Shown: piece after piece, positions 1-7,692 of the stretch
Numbering within the stretch: position 1 is the first letter of the stretch
Layout of the letters: each line of letters opens with the position of its first letter
Source: Arthrobacter sp. DNA4
Lineage (GTDB): Bacteria; Actinomycetota; Actinomycetes; Actinomycetales; Micrococcaceae
DNA: 64,000 nucleotides
Assembly (NCBI RefSeq): GCF_024362385.1
Contig: NZ_CP101466.1
Location: forward strand, 3,596,001 to 3,660,000
Direction: 5' to 3'
The notes under the pieces: generated by a model
Seen by the model: only the letters and a program-made list of their open reading frames with translations
Databases searched by the model: none
Told to the model about the DNA's origin: nothing
Translations under genes and position numbers: made by a program

Positions 1-222
1 GAAAAGTACATGAAAGCTGAATTCTTAAAAAGCCGCACCGCTTCCCAGGCCGTTGTGGCGGAAAAGCAGCGTGAGAACCGCATCCGCGCCCTGGGAATCA
101 ACGTGGTGCGGTGGGACTGGGCCGACCTGAAGGCGGGCAGGCTGGAAGGCAGGCTCGCAGCGGCTGGCGTGGCCCGCCGTCGTACGCGCTCTGCCGTAAT
201 CGACGCGCAAAGTCGTCCATGA
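1..222 (+). CDS. C-terminal fragment of a hypothetical protein (possibly DUF559/AbiEi-like)
   Basis: The frame is open from the first base, so the gene starts upstream of the window; 73 residues remain. Near the end is an alternating basic-hydrophobic stretch, RIRALGINVVRWDWADL. It resembles the last strand and helix of the endonuclease-like (DUF559, very-short-patch-repair fold) domain that ends many actinobacterial AbiEi-type proteins. That resemblance is from memory and the catalytic part is outside the window, so the family is tentative. The stop codon overlaps the first bases of the palindromic repeat that follows, which probably serves as transcription end for this gene and the convergent regulator. 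Confidence 0.5.
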   Translation, partial: EKYMKAEFLKSRTASQAVVAEKQRENRIRALGINVVRWDWADLKAGRLEGRLAAAGVARRRTRSAVIDAQSRP

Positions 223-293
223 CACGCATATTCCTTTTCGCGCCCGGAATATGGGGTGCGCCAAGGAACATGCGTGTCGAAAAGGAATATGCG
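221..293. repeat. REP-like palindromic element between convergent genes
   Basis: The arms at 221-236 (GACACGCATATTCCTT) and 263-278 are inverted repeats with one mismatch in 16. The next bases, 279-293, again complement 226-240 (GCATATTCCTTTTC against GAAAAGGAATATGC), so two alternative stems are possible. The element fills the gap between two convergent genes and touches the stop codon of the first. No coding frame is evident. Its size and mosaic structure suit an extragenic palindromic repeat family that may also end transcription. Confidence 0.7.
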
Positions 294-308
294 CAGCGGG
301 GTCGCGGC

Positions 309-1190
309 TCAGGTGCTCTCCTCCACCGGCACCACTGAGGTACTGCGCTGGGTCGCCACCCAGCTGGCCAGGACCTTCAGTGCGTCCTCGGAGGGCGTGC
401 CGGGCTCGGCCGTGTAGATGTTGATCCGCAGGCCCGGGTCCGCGGGAAGCTCCATCGCCTCATAGGTCAGGTCCAGGTCCCCCACCACCGAGTGGTGCAG
501 CCGTTTGCGGCCGGTGCGGTGGTACTTCACGTCGTGCCGGGCCCAGCGGACGCGGAACTCCTCGCTGCGGGTTGAAAGCTCGCCGATCAGGTCGGACAGG
601 TCCTTGTCGAACGGGTTCCTGCCAGCCGTGGAGCGCAGCACGGCCACGATGTCGTCAGCGGCGCGCTCCCAGTCCACGAAGAACTCCCGTGCCTTCGGAT
701 TCAGGAAGGTGAACCGGGCGCTGTTGGGCGGGGTGCCGGCGTCGGTCATCATCTCCAGGTACAGGGCCCGGCCCAGCTCATTGGAGGCCAGGACATCGCC
801 GCGGTCGTTGCGGACCCAGGCGGGCGCCGTCGTAATCGCATCGATGACCCGCTGCACGCTGGGCCGCACCGTCTGGGGACTCCGCTTCCGCCGCACCCGC
901 GGGGCCGCCGTGGACGCGCGGGCCAGGTCGAAAAGGTGGGCGGTCTCGGCGTCGTCCAACTGGAGGGCGCGGGCCAGTGCCTCCAGGACGCTGTCCGAGG
1001 CGCCGGAAAGGTTCCCCCGCTCCAGCCGGATGTAGTAGTCGATGCTCATCCCGGCGAGCATGGCCACTTCCTCGCGCCGGAGCCCCGCAACGCGCCGGTT
1101 GCCGCCGTACGCGGGCAGCCCGGCATCCTCGGGCGTGAGCCGGGCACGGCGGGAGGTCAGGAACTTCCGCACGTCATCGCTGTTGGTCAT
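309..1190 (-). CDS. XRE-family HTH regulator with MmyB-like ligand-binding domain
   Basis: A 293-residue DNA-binding regulator. The N-terminal helix-turn-helix spans about residues 35-62 and includes GLRREEVAMLAGMSIDYYIR. The large C-terminal domain contains the pattern of the MmyB-like ligand-binding family (DRGDVLASN near the middle, FFVDWERAADDIVAVLR, then HHSVVGDLDLTYEAMELP); in the one solved relative this domain binds a fatty acid. The start was placed at the ATG at 1190 because upstream residues in the frame look non-coding. It is divergent from an aldo/keto reductase about 90 bases away. Members of this family often control the neighbouring oxidoreductase, so it probably represses or senses a substrate of the 1284-4081 genes (inference). 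Confidence 0.88.
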   Translation of the reverse strand: MTNSDDVRKFLTSRRARLTPEDAGLPAYGGNRRVAGLRREEVAMLAGMSIDYYIRLERGNLSGASDSVLEALARALQLDDAETAHLFDLARASTAAPRVRRKRSPQTVRPSVQRVIDAITTAPAWVRNDRGDVLASNELGRALYLEMMTDAGTPPNSARFTFLNPKAREFFVDWERAADDIVAVLRSTAGRNPFDKDLSDLIGELSTRSEEFRVRWARHDVKYHRTGRKRLHHSVVGDLDLTYEAMELPADPGLRINIYTAEPGTPSEDALKVLASWVATQRSTSVVPVEEST

Positions 1191-1283
1191 GGCCTCCACG
1201 CTACGCCGATGCCGGGCAGCGAAGGAGGGACTGGCAAGCCCTCCCACAAACCTCCACACCCGCATAGCGTGAAGGGCATGGTT

Positions 1284-2165
1284 ATGGAACTCACGCTCAA
1301 CAACGGAATCACAATGCCCGCGCTCGGCCTGGGCGTCTTCCAAAGTCCCCCGGAAGAGACGACGGCGGCCGTCCAGTCAGCGCTCGAGGTGGGCTACCGG
1401 CACATCGACACCGCCGCCGCGTACGGCAACGAGCGCGAGGTGGGCGAAGGCATCCGCCGCTCTGGTCTGGACCGCGCCGACGTGTTCATCGAGACGAAGG
1501 TGTGGGTCAGCGACTACGGCTACGACGAGGCACTGCATGCGTGGGACAAGGCGGCCGGCAAGCTGGGCGTGGACCAGCTGGACCTGTTCATCCTGCACCA
1601 GCCCGCACCGGACCGGTTCGACAAGACCATCGCCGCGTACAAGGCCCTGGAAACCCTGCTGGCGGACGGCCGGGTGCGGGCCATTGGCGTCAGCAACTTT
1701 ATGCCGCACCACCTGCAGCAGCTCCTCGAGGAAACCGATGTGGTCCCGGCCGTGAACCAGATCGAACTGCACCCGTATTTCGCGCAGCCGGCCGTACAGG
1801 CGGCGGATGCGGAACACGGCATCCTGACCCAGGCGTGGTCACCCATCGGCGGCATCACGTTCTACCCCGGCTGGGGCGAGAACCGGAAGAACGTCATGCG
1901 GGACCCGGCGATTGCCGCCGTTGCAAAGGCCCACGGCAAGACCCCCGCCCAGGTGATGCTGCGCTGGCACCTGCAGCAGGGCCGCTCGGCCATTCCCAAG
2001 TCCACCAACCCGGCGCGCATCGCGGAGAACTTCGACGTGTTCGGCTTCGAGCTCACTGCTGCTGAGCTGGCCGCCATCGACGCGCTGGACACCGGCGTCC
2101 GCAGCGGCCCCGACCCGGACGTGGCACGCCCCGAGCGATTCGCCATGGTCATCCCGGAAGCCTAA
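1284..2165 (+). CDS. Aldo/keto reductase (AKR5-like)
   Basis: A cytosolic NADPH-dependent carbonyl reductase of 293 residues, a single TIM barrel. The catalytic tetrad is visible: Asp42 and Tyr47 in GYRHIDTAAAYGNE, Lys72 in ETKVW, His105 in LFILHQP. The C-terminal PKSTNPARIAEN matches the cofactor phosphate-binding loop of 2,5-diketogluconate reductase and prostaglandin F synthase relatives (AKR5). The start at 1284 lies 7 bases after GAAGGG and gives the usual family N-terminus; an ATG two codons earlier (1278) is possible. It is followed after 9 bases by a second reductase and then an SDR, suggesting one operon. The substrate cannot be read from sequence. Confidence 0.9.
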   Translation: MELTLNNGITMPALGLGVFQSPPEETTAAVQSALEVGYRHIDTAAAYGNEREVGEGIRRSGLDRADVFIETKVWVSDYGYDEALHAWDKAAGKLGVDQLDLFILHQPAPDRFDKTIAAYKALETLLADGRVRAIGVSNFMPHHLQQLLEETDVVPAVNQIELHPYFAQPAVQAADAEHGILTQAWSPIGGITFYPGWGENRKNVMRDPAIAAVAKAHGKTPAQVMLRWHLQQGRSAIPKSTNPARIAENFDVFGFELTAAELAAIDALDTGVRSGPDPDVARPERFAMVIPEA

Positions 2166-2174
2166 GGAGAAGAA

Positions 2175-3203
2175 ATGGAATACCGCCCGCTTGGCCGCAC
2201 CGGTGTGCAGGTCAGCCCCCTCTGCCTCGGCGCGATGATGTTCGGCCCCTGGGGCAATGACGACCGCGCCGACGCCACCCGCATCATCCACCGCGCCCTG
2301 GACGCCGGCATCAACTTCATCGACACCGCGGACGTCTACTCCGGCGGCGCCTCGGAGGAGATCGTCGGAGCCGCAATTGCAGGAAAACGCGACGACGTCT
2401 TCCTGGCCACCAAATTCTTCATGCCCATGGATGAAAAAGACCCCAACCAGCGCGGCGGCTCCCGCCGCTGGATCATGCGCGCGGTGGAGAACTCGCTGCG
2501 GCGGCTGAACACCGACCACATCGACCTCTACCAGGTGCACCGCCCCAGCCCGGACACTGACGTGGAGGAGACCCTGGGCGCCCTCACCGACCTGGTCCGG
2601 CAGGGCAAGGTCCGCTACATCGGTTCGTCGTCCTACTCCGGCTCGCAGATCGTGGAGGCGCAGTGGGCGTCCCGCGAGCGCAACCTGGAGCGATTCGTCA
2701 CGGAGCAGCCGCCGTACTCCATCCTGGCCCGCGGCATCGAAGAGGACGTCCTGCCCACTGTGCAGCGCCACGGGATGGGCACGCTCACCTACAGCCCGCT
2801 GGCCGGCGGCTGGCTTTCCGGCCGGTGGCGGAAGGACTCGCCGTCCCGGCCCACCTCCAGCCGCCGCCCCAGCGCCCGGTTCGACATGAGCCAGCCGGTC
2901 AACCAGCGCAAGCTGGACATCGTGGAGGAGCTCGCCCAGGTGGCCGAATGGGCAGGCGTGACGATGATCGAGCTGGCCATCGCGTTCGTGATCAACCACC
3001 CGGGCGTCACCTCCGCCATCGTGGGACCGCGCACCATGGAGCAGCTGGAGTCCTACCTCCCGGCCGCGGACACCAAACTGGCCCCCGAGGTGCTGGACCG
3101 CATCGACGAACTGGTGGCCCCCGGCGTCACCGTCAACCCCGACGACAACAGCTACGGCACCCATGAACTGACCGCACAGGCACGACGCCGGCAGCGGCCT
3201 TAA
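2175..3203 (+). CDS. Aldo/keto reductase (YajO/Tas-like subfamily)
   Basis: A 342-residue TIM-barrel reductase of a different subfamily from its neighbour. The tetrad is Asp50 and Tyr55 (INFIDTADVYSGG), Lys80 (FLATKFF) and His122 (YQVHRP). The C-terminal SAIVGPRTMEQL motif is the NADPH-binding segment of the potassium-channel-beta/YajO-type enzymes. It starts 9 bases after the preceding gene behind AAGGAG, so it is co-translated in the same operon. The pairing of two AKRs with an SDR suggests detoxification of reactive carbonyls or quinones, but this is inference. Confidence 0.9.
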   Translation: MEYRPLGRTGVQVSPLCLGAMMFGPWGNDDRADATRIIHRALDAGINFIDTADVYSGGASEEIVGAAIAGKRDDVFLATKFFMPMDEKDPNQRGGSRRWIMRAVENSLRRLNTDHIDLYQVHRPSPDTDVEETLGALTDLVRQGKVRYIGSSSYSGSQIVEAQWASRERNLERFVTEQPPYSILARGIEEDVLPTVQRHGMGTLTYSPLAGGWLSGRWRKDSPSRPTSSRRPSARFDMSQPVNQRKLDIVEELAQVAEWAGVTMIELAIAFVINHPGVTSAIVGPRTMEQLESYLPAADTKLAPEVLDRIDELVAPGVTVNPDDNSYGTHELTAQARRRQRP

Positions 3204-3250
3204 GTGCCGCTTCCCGCCTTACTACCCACTCCCCTATGAAAGGAAAACCC

Positions 3251-4081
3251 ATGGCAACGTGGCTCATCACAGGCTGCTCCACCGGACTTGGCCGGGCACT
3301 CGCGGAAACCGTGCTCGCGTCCGGGCACAACGCCGTCGTCACCGCCCGGAAGGTGGAAACGCTGCAGGACATCACGGCCGGCTTCCCGGACACCGCGCTG
3401 GCCCTCCCCCTGGACGTCACCGACAAGGCGCAGATCAGCGCGGCCGTGAAGGCAGCCGGGGAGAAGTTCGGCAGCATCGATGTGCTGGTGAACAACGCCG
3501 GCTACGGCTACCGCGCCGCCGTGGAGGAAGCGGACGACGCCGACATCCGCCGCCTGTTCGACACCAACTTCTTCGGCGCCGTGGACATGATCAAGGCAGT
3601 GGTCCCCGGCATGCGGGCCAACAAGTCCGGGACCATCCTGAACATCTCCTCCATCGGCGCCCGGATCACCCCGGCCGGCTCCGGCTACTACGCGGCCACC
3701 AAGGCAGCGCTGGAAGGCATGTCCGGGTCGCTGCGCAACGAGCTGAAGCCGCTGGGCATCAACGTCACGGCCATAGAGCCCGGAGGCTTCCGGACGGATT
3801 TCGCGGGCCGCTCGCTGACACAGTCCGCGACGGCAATCGAAGACTATGCGGACACGGTAAGCAAGCGCCGCAAGGAACACGACACCGCGCACGGCAACCA
3901 GCCCGGGGACCCGGACAAGGCAGCCAAGGCGATCCTCGCCGTCGTCGATTCCCCCAACCCGCCGGGCCTGCTGGTCCTGGGCACGGACGCCTTCGGTGCA
4001 TTCGGCAAGGTGGCCGAGGCCCAGCGCGCCGAGCTGGACCAGTGGCAGGAGCTGAGCACCAGCACGGACATCACCGACTAA
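3251..4081 (+). CDS. Short-chain dehydrogenase/reductase
   Basis: A classical SDR of 276 residues. The Rossmann cofactor loop is TGCSTGLG at residues 8-15, the structural NNAG is at 81-84, and the catalytic Ser134, Tyr147 and Lys151 are in place (YYAATK). The PGGFRTDF segment after the active site is typical of SDRs annotated as oxidoreductases of the retinol/17-beta-hydroxysteroid type. The ATG at 3251 follows GAAAGGA at good spacing; the upstream in-frame ATG at 3236 lies on that ribosome site. It is probably the last gene of the operon beginning at 1284, since a strong hairpin follows its stop. Confidence 0.9.
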   Translation: MATWLITGCSTGLGRALAETVLASGHNAVVTARKVETLQDITAGFPDTALALPLDVTDKAQISAAVKAAGEKFGSIDVLVNNAGYGYRAAVEEADDADIRRLFDTNFFGAVDMIKAVVPGMRANKSGTILNISSIGARITPAGSGYYAATKAALEGMSGSLRNELKPLGINVTAIEPGGFRTDFAGRSLTQSATAIEDYADTVSKRRKEHDTAHGNQPGDPDKAAKAILAVVDSPNPPGLLVLGTDAFGAFGKVAEAQRAELDQWQELSTSTDITD

Positions 4082-4147
4082 CCCAACTAGGTCGCAGTTG
4101 TTGTCGTTCTGGGGCGTCAAAACGACAACAAATGCGACCCAGTTGGG
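4082..4147. repeat. Long perfect-type hairpin, REP-like element
   Basis: Arms at 4082-4108 and 4121-4147 pair over 27 bases with two mismatches; the loop is 12 bases. The outer ends read CCCAACTAGGTCGCA and TGCGACCCAGTTGGG. It begins one base after the SDR stop codon. There is no T-run typical of an intrinsic terminator, though a stem this long could still stop or stabilise the transcript. It differs in sequence from the palindrome at 221-293, so the window carries two repeat families. Confidence 0.85.
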
Positions 4148-4207
4148 GAACTGGAAACCCTGGGCCGCAACGAAATCGGGCATCGCAAAATCGAGTAGCC
4201 ACTACTC

Positions 4208-4711
4208 ATGACAGGGCGCACGCCCGGTGCAAGAGTGAATTCCTCACGTTCCACCACTCCGCAAGAGGAACCAGCATGGCAGCCAAACGACGCCGCTCAG
4301 CCTGGCAAGGGCGCGCGCTATCGGGTGCGCCCCTTCTTCGTCCTCATCGTTGTAGCCCTGATCATCCAGTACTGGTGGGTCCTGCTCATCGCTGCAGGTG
4401 TGGTTGCGCTGACTGTGGCGCTGGTCCGCTCCGCCAGTGCCCCGGCCCGTCCGGCGAAGGTGCCACCACCACCCAGGCCGCAACCCGTCGTGCCCCCTCC
4501 CCCGGTGGTCCCCAGCGGCGAAGACCTGACGGCCCACATGCGGGCCCACAAACGGATCAGCCGCGTGAGGGACCTGCAGGAATGGGACTACGAGTGGATC
4601 CGGCTGGCCCACCCGGGGAAGAGCCTGCGCGAAGTCAACGACATCGCAAACGCCCATTTCGCCCGCGGCCGTTCCATTGGCATCAACTGGGGTGACCCGT
4701 CGGCTCCCTAA
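4208..4711 (+). CDS. Small membrane protein of unknown function (start or frame uncertain)
   Basis: As read, a 167-residue protein with one strong hydrophobic segment at about residues 44-72 (VLIVVALIIQYWWVLLIAAG), then a Pro-rich linker and a conserved-looking soluble tail (HKRISRVRDLQEWDYEW ... LREVNDIANAHFARG). The function is unknown. The beginning is suspicious. A better ribosome site (AAGAGGA) precedes an ATG at 4276 whose frame starts MAAKRRRSAWQG, a typical positive N-terminus before a membrane segment, but that frame shifts away from the membrane segment within about 15 codons. Either translation begins at 4208 or one indel near 4315 separates the true start from the body. Confidence 0.6.
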   Translation: MTGRTPGARVNSSRSTTPQEEPAWQPNDAAQPGKGARYRVRPFFVLIVVALIIQYWWVLLIAAGVVALTVALVRSASAPARPAKVPPPPRPQPVVPPPPVVPSGEDLTAHMRAHKRISRVRDLQEWDYEWIRLAHPGKSLREVNDIANAHFARGRSIGINWGDPSAP

Positions 4712-4718
4712 GGCACGC

Positions 4719-6080
4719 CTAGACGTCCGCCGGTTCGCTGCTGCGGCCGTGCTGCAGTCCGGTCGCGAAACCGATCGTCACCGGCACCGGGGCGGAGCAG
4801 CAGCCGTCCGCGGCAGCATCCCGGGCGTCATCTGGAACGGACGTGGAGCACACGCCGGTTTCCGGCAGTTCAAGTTCGACGGCGTCCGCGGCTGCGGTGT
4901 CCCCGGCCAGGGCGGCGGCGATGGAGCGGACCTGCTCGTACCCGGTGGCCATGAGGAACGTGGGCGCGCGGCCGTAGGACTTCATGCCCGCCAGGTAGAA
5001 GTCCTTTTCCGGCTGCTCAAGGATCCGGGCGCCGTGGGCAGGAACGGTGCCGCAGCTGTGGAAATCCGGGTCGATCAGCGGGCCCAGGGCCTTGGGTGCC
5101 TCGACGGCGGGGTCCAGGTCCAGCCGCAGCTCGGACAGCATGGCCAAATCCGGGCGGAACCCCGTGGCGGGAATGACCCGGTCCACCGACACGGACCGGC
5201 CGTCCGCCGCGTGCACGGTCAGGGCGTCGCCTTGAACGTCCGTGGACGCCGTGTGGAAGCTGGTCAGGAGCCGGACAGCGCCGCTCTCGACGGCGGTGCG
5301 GAGCCGGGCCCCGAGCTGGCCGCGGGCGGGCAGCTGGTCGGCGTCGCCGCCGCCGTAGGCCCGGGCCGGGGTGGCGGCGCGGATGGCCCACAGGACTTCA
5401 GTGCCAGGGTTGGCGCGGGCCACGCGGGCCAGGTCCAGCACCATGTTGGCGGCCGAATGCCCGGAGCCGATGACCATCGTGCGGCGGCCGGCAAAACCAC
5501 CAGCGGAAACGTCCGGCAGGGGGCCTGTGACCAGCCCGGCAGCACGTGCTTCAGCCTCACCCGGAACGGCCAGGCCGGACGATCCCAGCGGCGCCGGGCT
5601 GCTCCAGGTACCGGACGTGTCGATCACGGCGCGGGCCAGCACCTCGGTGACCTGGCCGCCGTCGTGCCCTATGCGAAGGAGGAACGGGGCACTGTCCCGG
5701 CCCTGGCTGCGGCCCTTGTCCATGCCCTGCCGGGTGACCGCCACAACCCGGGACCCGGTCCTGATCCGGTCCTTGAGCTCCGGCGTCGCGGCCAGCGGCT
5801 CAAGGTATTCGGAGACGATCTGCGCCCCGTACGGCAGCGCGGTGGGCCGTGGAGCTTCCCAGCCGTGGCGCTCCAGCAGGCGCACCGAGGCGGGGTCCAG
5901 GTTGTACTTCCAGGTGGAGAACACGCGGACGTGCCCCCATTGCCGGATGGTGGCCCCGACGGCGGGACCGGCCTCGAAGACGAGCGGTTCCAGCCCGCGT
6001 TCCAGCAGGTTCGCGGCGGCGGCCAGGCCTACGGGTCCGGCGCCGATTACGGCTACGGGCAGGGATTCCTTGGATGTCAT
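4719..6080 (-). CDS. arsO: ArsO-like flavin-dependent oxidoreductase of the arsenic operon
   Basis: A 453-residue FAD/NAD(P)H-dependent monooxygenase-like protein. FAD is bound by GAGPVG at residues 13-18, and a second Rossmann loop, VIGSGHSAANM, lies near residue 205. The ATGFRPDLAM motif is typical of flavin-containing monooxygenase-like proteins. It is the last gene of the ars operon, 12 bases after arsC, a position where the ArsO family is known; the exact reaction of ArsO is unsettled. The C-terminus is unusual: after the flavoprotein domain comes a tail with VCSTSVPDD and DGCCSAP, three cysteines in about 25 residues, which could bind a metalloid (inference). Confidence 0.82.
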   Translation of the reverse strand: MTSKESLPVAVIGAGPVGLAAAANLLERGLEPLVFEAGPAVGATIRQWGHVRVFSTWKYNLDPASVRLLERHGWEAPRPTALPYGAQIVSEYLEPLAATPELKDRIRTGSRVVAVTRQGMDKGRSQGRDSAPFLLRIGHDGGQVTEVLARAVIDTSGTWSSPAPLGSSGLAVPGEAEARAAGLVTGPLPDVSAGGFAGRRTMVIGSGHSAANMVLDLARVARANPGTEVLWAIRAATPARAYGGGDADQLPARGQLGARLRTAVESGAVRLLTSFHTASTDVQGDALTVHAADGRSVSVDRVIPATGFRPDLAMLSELRLDLDPAVEAPKALGPLIDPDFHSCGTVPAHGARILEQPEKDFYLAGMKSYGRAPTFLMATGYEQVRSIAAALAGDTAAADAVELELPETGVCSTSVPDDARDAAADGCCSAPVPVTIGFATGLQHGRSSEPADV

Positions 6081-6092
6081 GGCGTCAACCTT

Positions 6093-6503
6093 TCAGGCCG
6101 AAGCGGGGATAAGGGAGGCGATCAGGGCTTCGACGCGGCCCTTGATCTCGTCGCGGATGGGCCGCACGGAGTCGACGCCCTTGCCGGCGGGGTCCTCCAG
6201 GACCCAGTCCTCGTAGCGCTTGCCCGGGAAGTAGGGGCACTCGTCGCCGCAGCCCATGGTGATCACCACGTCGGAATCCTTCACGGCCTCAGTGGTGAGG
6301 ACCTTGGGGATCTCGGCAGACATGTCGATGCCCACCTCGGCCATGGCCTCGACGGCGGCCGGGTTGACCTTCTCGGCCGGCTGCGATCCGGCGGAGCGGA
6401 CCTCGATGGCGCCCTTGGACAGCGTGGTGAGGAAGGCGGCCGCCATTTGGGACCGGCCCGCGTTGTGGACGCAGACGAACAGGACGGAGGGCTTCTGGCT
6501 CAT
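6093..6503 (-). CDS. arsC: Arsenate reductase, thioredoxin-coupled LMW-PTP type
   Basis: Reduces arsenate to arsenite in the cytosol; 136 residues, full length for the family. The phosphate-binding loop CVHNAGRS gives nucleophile Cys11 and Arg17. The two further redox cysteines are Cys85 and Cys89 in MGCGDECP, and the general acid is Asp104 in LEDPAGK. The triple-cysteine relay identifies the thioredoxin-linked class rather than the glutaredoxin class. The gene overlaps the stop of the aquaporin gene by ATGA, so translation is coupled. With no arsenite pump beside it, its product probably leaves through the aquaporin. Confidence 0.95.
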   Translation of the reverse strand: MSQKPSVLFVCVHNAGRSQMAAAFLTTLSKGAIEVRSAGSQPAEKVNPAAVEAMAEVGIDMSAEIPKVLTTEAVKDSDVVITMGCGDECPYFPGKRYEDWVLEDPAGKGVDSVRPIRDEIKGRVEALIASLIPASA

Positions 6504-7201
6504 GAGAGCACCTTTCGGTCAGCCGTGGCGACGGCGAGAGTTGCGAGGGGTGGGTAAAGGAACCGGACCAGGACGTACCCGGCGGCGCCGCCCAACAGTT
6601 GGGCGAGGATGAAGGCAGGGGCCGACGACGGCGCGATGCCGGCGAAGGTGTCTGTGACCGTCCGGGCGATGGTCACGGCGGGGTTGGCGAAGCTGGTGGA
6701 GCTGGTGAACCAGTACGCTGCGGTGATGTAGCCGCCGACGGCGAAGGCGACCCGGTCTGCCCGGCCGGAGCGGACGGTGCCGAAGGTGACCACCAGCAGC
6801 CCTACGGTGGCGATGACCTCGCCCAGCCAGAGCGCGGGACCGGTGCGGACGTGAGTTGAAAGCGTGACCGCGTCCAGCCCGAACATCAGGTTCGCCGCCA
6901 CGGTGCCGGCCAGGCCGCCCAGAACCTGGGCGGCCACTAACGCCGCGGTGGTCCCTGTATCGATCAGGCCCAGGGCCCGTTCCACCAGGGTCACCACGGG
7001 GTTGAACGACGCCGAGACCGGCTGGAGTGCCACGATCAGGGCCACCAGCGCGGCACCCGTGGCGAGGCTGTTCTGCAGAAGCTGCAGCCCGGCGTCGTCC
7101 GGTGAAAGCCGCGAGGCCATGACGCCCGAGCCCACCACCGCCATGACCAGGAACGCGGTGCCCACGAACTCCGCAGCAGCTTTGCGGCCCAGCACACTCA
7201 C
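6500..7201 (-). CDS. aqpS: Aquaglyceroporin (AqpS-like) of the arsenic operon
   Basis: A MIP-family channel of 233 residues with about six hydrophobic helices. The first pore motif is altered to NPV (SFNPVVT) and the second is a normal NPA (FANPAVT). The start is the GTG at 7201, overlapping the arsR stop by GTGA. In Sinorhizobium meliloti an arsR-aqpS-arsC arrangement allows arsenite made by ArsC to leave down its gradient through the channel. The same order here, and the absence of ArsB or Acr3, support that role (established by analogy). The NPV change may affect pore selectivity. Confidence 0.88.
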   Translation of the reverse strand: MSVLGRKAAAEFVGTAFLVMAVVGSGVMASRLSPDDAGLQLLQNSLATGAALVALIVALQPVSASFNPVVTLVERALGLIDTGTTAALVAAQVLGGLAGTVAANLMFGLDAVTLSTHVRTGPALWLGEVIATVGLLVVTFGTVRSGRADRVAFAVGGYITAAYWFTSSTSFANPAVTIARTVTDTFAGIAPSSAPAFILAQLLGGAAGYVLVRFLYPPLATLAVATADRKVLS

Positions 7202-7548
7202 GCTGCCTGCCCGCCGATCAGGGCCGCCAGGTTCTGCAGCGCCTCGGTCCGGGCCCGGTAGTAGACCCACACGCCGCGCTTCTCCCGGTCCAGCAGCCCT
7301 GCCTCGTGCAGGATCTTCAGGTGGTGGCTGATGGTGGGCTGGGACAGCTCGAAGGCATCGTTCAGGTCGCAGACGCAGGCCTCGCCGCCCTCATGGGAGG
7401 CAACCAGGGACATCAGCCGCAGCCGGACAGGATCGGCCAGCGCCTTCAGCAGTGGGACGACTCCTTCCGCTTCCGGCTCGGTCAACGGCTCGCGCGCAAG
7501 CGGCGAGCAGCACGCCGCGGCTTCCACAGGGGTCAGCTTCAGGGACAT
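7198..7548 (-). CDS. arsR: ArsR/SmtB-family arsenite-responsive repressor
   Basis: A winged-helix repressor of 116 residues (start ATG 7548). The recognition helix is in LSQPTISHHLKILHEAG. Two sets of possible As(III) ligands are present: vicinal Cys13-Cys14 near the N-terminus, as in the Corynebacterium glutamicum ArsR type, and Cys58-x-Cys60 in ACVCDL, as in the classical plasmid ArsR type. Having both is unusual. It is the first gene of the operon and overlaps aqpS. An AT-rich inverted repeat at 7547-7578 covers the start region and is the probable operator for autoregulation. An upstream in-frame GTG at 7554 is an alternative start. Confidence 0.92.
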   Translation of the reverse strand: MSLKLTPVEAAACCSPLAREPLTEPEAEGVVPLLKALADPVRLRLMSLVASHEGGEACVCDLNDAFELSQPTISHHLKILHEAGLLDREKRGVWVYYRARTEALQNLAALIGGQAA

Positions 7549-7578
7549 AGACACACATAAATATTTACATTCATCTAT
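7547..7578 (-). promoter_or_regulatory. Putative ArsR operator / ars promoter region
   Basis: An AT-rich island in otherwise GC-rich DNA, immediately at the arsR start. Outer arms ATAGA and TCTAT (7547-7551 and 7574-7578) flank a perfect 10-bp palindrome, TAAATATTTA, at 7558-7567. ArsR/SmtB proteins bind AT-rich imperfect 12-2-12 type palindromes in this position. No clear Shine-Dalgarno sequence precedes arsR, so its message may be leaderless or nearly so. Confidence 0.6.
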
Positions 7579-7692
7579 GTCTTTGGCAATCCCCATATTT
7601 TCCCGCTGATTACGCTCTTCCCTTGCGGCGCGCGGAGAAAGGACAAATAGGATGGCCCGTAGATTTACCGGCCGGAGATGAAGGGCGCCACC

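Noticed and set aside
4677..6557. Long plus-strand frame across the ars genes
   Set aside because: Antisense to arsO and arsC, whose motifs are unequivocal; the translated text is low-complexity Gly/Arg/Asp.
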